Positions 62,192-64,000 of a stretch of 64,000 nucleotides of DNA are shown here, piece after piece. The stretch is from OAS926 sp035503715 (GTDB lineage Bacteria > Pseudomonadota > Alphaproteobacteria > Rhizobiales > Rhizobiaceae). A program made the position numbers and the translations under genes. Below the pieces are notes generated by a model. It searched no databases, was not told the DNA's origin, and was given only the letters and a program-made list of their open reading frames with translations. Positions within the stretch are counted from its first letter, which is position 1. Every line of letters begins with the position of its first letter. Where the stretch lies: contig DATJTE010000131.1 of the NCBI GenBank assembly GCA_035503715.1, positions 1 through 64,000 of the forward strand, in the 5' to 3' direction.

Positions 62192-63481
62192 TTAGTCCTG
62201 GAAGGGATCTGTCACAAGTATGGTGTCGTCTCGTTCAGGACTGGTTGACAAAAGCGCCACCGGCGCGCCGATCAGCTCTTCGATCCGGCGGACATATTTG
62301 ACGGCTTGGGCCGGCAATTCCGACCAACTGCGGGCTCCGGCCGTCGTCTCCGACCAGCCTTCGAAGGTCTCGTAGATGGGCTTTACCTCGGCCTGGGCGC
62401 GCATGGACGCCGGCAGATAGTCTATTTTTTGACCGTCGAGTTCATACCCGACGCAGATCTTCAATTCCACCAGACCGTCCAGCACGTCGAGCTTGGTCAG
62501 CGCAATGCCGGTGATTCCCGACGTCTTCACGGTCTGGCGCACCAGCACGGAATCGAACCAGCCGCAGCGGCGCGGCCGGCCGGTGTTGACGCCGACCTCG
62601 CGGCCAACGGTCGCGAGATGCCGGCCGATCTCGTCGTCAAGCTCGCACGGGAATGGCCCTTCGCCGACGCGGGTCGTGTAGGCCTTGGTGATGCCCAGCA
62701 CATAACCGATCGCCGTCGGACCGAGGCCCGAGCCGGCCGCCGCCTGTCCCGCCACCGTGTTGGACGAGGTGACGAAAGGATAGGTGCCGTGGTCGTTGTC
62801 GAGCAGCGCGCCCTGCGCTCCTTCGAACAGGATGCGCGCGCCGGCGCGGCGCTTCTCGTCTAGCACGCGCCAGACTTGATCCATGAAGGGCAGGATTTCA
62901 CCGGCGATCGACGTCAGCTCCTGGTGGATCGCATCGGCGGAAACCTCCGGCAACCCCATGCCGCGTCGCAGCGCGTTGTGATGAGAGAGCAGACGCTCGA
63001 TCTTGAGCATCAGCGTCGCGGGTTCAGCAAGATCGACAAGGCGGATCGCGCGGCGGCCGACCTTGTCCTCATAGGCCGGACCGATGCCACGCCGCGTCGT
63101 GCCGATCTTCAGCGCCGAACTGGCGTCCTCGCGAATGCCGTCGAGTTCCCGGTGCAGCGACAGGATCAGCGGCGCGTTGTCGGCGATGCGCAATATCTCC
63201 GGCGTGATGGTGACGCCCTGCCCGCGCAGCTTCGCGACCTCGGCGACGAAATGATGCGGATCGACGACCACGCCATTGCCGATCACCGACAGCTTGCCCT
63301 GGACGAGGCCGGACGGAAGGAGCGCGAGCTTGTAGCTCACGCCGTCGATGACCAGCGTGTGGCCGGCATTGTGGCCGCCGTGAAAGCGCACGACAACGTC
63401 GGCGCGGTCAGCCAGCCAGTCGACAATCTTTCCCTTGCCTTCGTCGCCCCACTGCGAGCCGACGACCACCACATTGGCCAT
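62192..63481 (-). CDS. purA: Adenylosuccinate synthetase
   Basis: A protein of 429 residues that makes adenylosuccinate from IMP, aspartate and GTP in AMP synthesis. The GTP loop GSQWGDEGKGKIVD, catalytic HGGHNAGHTLV, GIGPAYEDKVGRRAIR and GRPRRCGWFD are all intact. It is transcribed away from the EamA-type transporter gene. Confidence 0.96.
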   Translation of the reverse strand: MANVVVVGSQWGDEGKGKIVDWLADRADVVVRFHGGHNAGHTLVIDGVSYKLALLPSGLVQGKLSVIGNGVVVDPHHFVAEVAKLRGQGVTITPEILRIADNAPLILSLHRELDGIREDASSALKIGTTRRGIGPAYEDKVGRRAIRLVDLAEPATLMLKIERLLSHHNALRRGMGLPEVSADAIHQELTSIAGEILPFMDQVWRVLDEKRRAGARILFEGAQGALLDNDHGTYPFVTSSNTVAGQAAAGSGLGPTAIGYVLGITKAYTTRVGEGPFPCELDDEIGRHLATVGREVGVNTGRPRRCGWFDSVLVRQTVKTSGITGIALTKLDVLDGLVELKICVGYELDGQKIDYLPASMRAQAEVKPIYETFEGWSETTAGARSWSELPAQAVKYVRRIEELIGAPVALLSTSPERDDTILVTDPFQD

Positions 63482-63703
63482 GTTCGATCACACCTTCTGT
63501 CGGCGCCGATGCCCGCGCCCGTTGACGCCCGTTCCCGGCGGCTTTTGCCGCCCTTATCGGCGAAAGGCCTCTATAGACACAAGTGCTCGCGCGCGCGACC
63601 CCTCGTGCTTAAAGGCCGCAGGCCCAATGCTTTCCGCCGGTCGCATCCTTTACGCGGGCGAAACTTGCCTCTAGGTCCGGCAAGACCTCGCTGCCGGCAA
63701 ACA

Positions 63704-64000
63704 ATGCACCGCAACGCCTATGTCCTGCTGCTGCTCACCGCGCTCTTCTGGGGCGGCAACGCCGTGGCCGGAAAGCTCGCCGTCGGCCACATCTCTCCCG
63801 CCGTGCTGACGCTCGCCCGCTGGGGTTTCGCGACCGCCATCCTTCTCGCCATGGGCTGGCCGCGCCTGAAGGCGGACTGGCCGGCGATCCGTCCGAAGCT
63901 CGGCCTGCTGATCGCGCTCGGCGTCTGCGGCTTTACCCTCTTCAACATCGCGCTCTATACGGCGGTGCTTTATACGTCCGCGGTGAATGTCTCGATCGAG
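63704..64000 (+). CDS. EamA/DMT-family transporter (3' truncated)
   Basis: The first 99 residues of a drug/metabolite transporter are present. They hold three membrane segments, starting YVLLLLTALFWGGNAVAGKLA with the family's WGGN motif, then TLARWGFATAILLAMGW and LGLLIALGVCGFTLFN. The window ends inside the gene. Members export metabolites or import sugars or amino acids. Confidence 0.85.
   Translation, partial: MHRNAYVLLLLTALFWGGNAVAGKLAVGHISPAVLTLARWGFATAILLAMGWPRLKADWPAIRPKLGLLIALGVCGFTLFNIALYTAVLYTSAVNVSIE

Overview
The window is about 64 kb of high-GC DNA from an alphaproteobacterium, most likely order Hyphomicrobiales (Rhizobiales) and close to Mesorhizobium or other Phyllobacteriaceae. 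The evidence is a complete PhyR-NepR-EcfG general stress locus with GGAAC-N16/17-CGTT promoters, an alpha-type RpoH, pstSCAB-phoU-phoB, HWE-family kinases, and polyamine-type and xylose-type ABC systems. No rRNA, CRISPR array, phage or insertion sequence was seen. One tRNA gene (Glu, CTC) is present.

Layout. 1-2.2 kb: the end of a kinase/receiver gene, a small membrane protein and a MarR regulator. 2.4-18 kb: a large catabolic and transport cluster. It holds a Rieske oxygenase, a class III aminotransferase, a complete PotABCD-type ABC transporter, an FAD amine oxidase, a BetI-like TetR regulator, a PEAMT-like methyltransferase, two PYROXD2-like FAD oxidoreductases, a GcvT/DmdA-like folate protein and a small unknown protein. 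Three copies of a dyad (TTGAATG-NN-CATTCAA type) sit at its three main promoter regions, which suggests one regulon for import and demethylation/deamination of an N-methylated amine or betaine. A HigBA-like toxin-antitoxin pair lies inside it. 18-24.7 kb: a dipeptidase, a malonyl-CoA ligase, an MhqO/MhqD-like quinone-response operon with a hydrolase-acetyltransferase fusion, and a phosphonate monoester hydrolase/sulfatase.

24.7-35.7 kb: a general-stress-response island. PhyR, NepR, EcfG, a single-domain FATGUY-type receiver and two HWE kinases sit among small envelope proteins, a PRC-barrel protein, YqjD/YqjE-like proteins, a PerM permease and a Crp-family regulator. Nine EcfG-type promoters can be read directly, in divergent pairs at phyR/nepR and at yqjD/permease. 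35.7-40.6 kb: a xylose-type ABC transporter divergent from a ROK repressor. 40.6-43.5 kb: a vanadium-haloperoxidase-like PAP2 protein paired with an FG-GAP/CRTAC1 protein, downstream of phoB.

43.6-49.9 kb: the pstSCAB-phoU-phoB operon behind a clear Pho box. 50.1-54.8 kb: a 1559-residue multi-PAS hybrid kinase. 55-57.3 kb: a tandem duplication of about 1.1 kb carrying two small RTX secreted proteins, followed by tRNA-Glu. 57.6-64 kb: core genes: a VOC protein, a small membrane protein, rluD, rpoH, a proline/alanine-rich membrane protein, purA and the start of an EamA transporter.

Every reading was made by eye from sequence and motifs. Family names rest on recognised motifs, substrates are inferred, and starts were chosen from ribosome binding sites.
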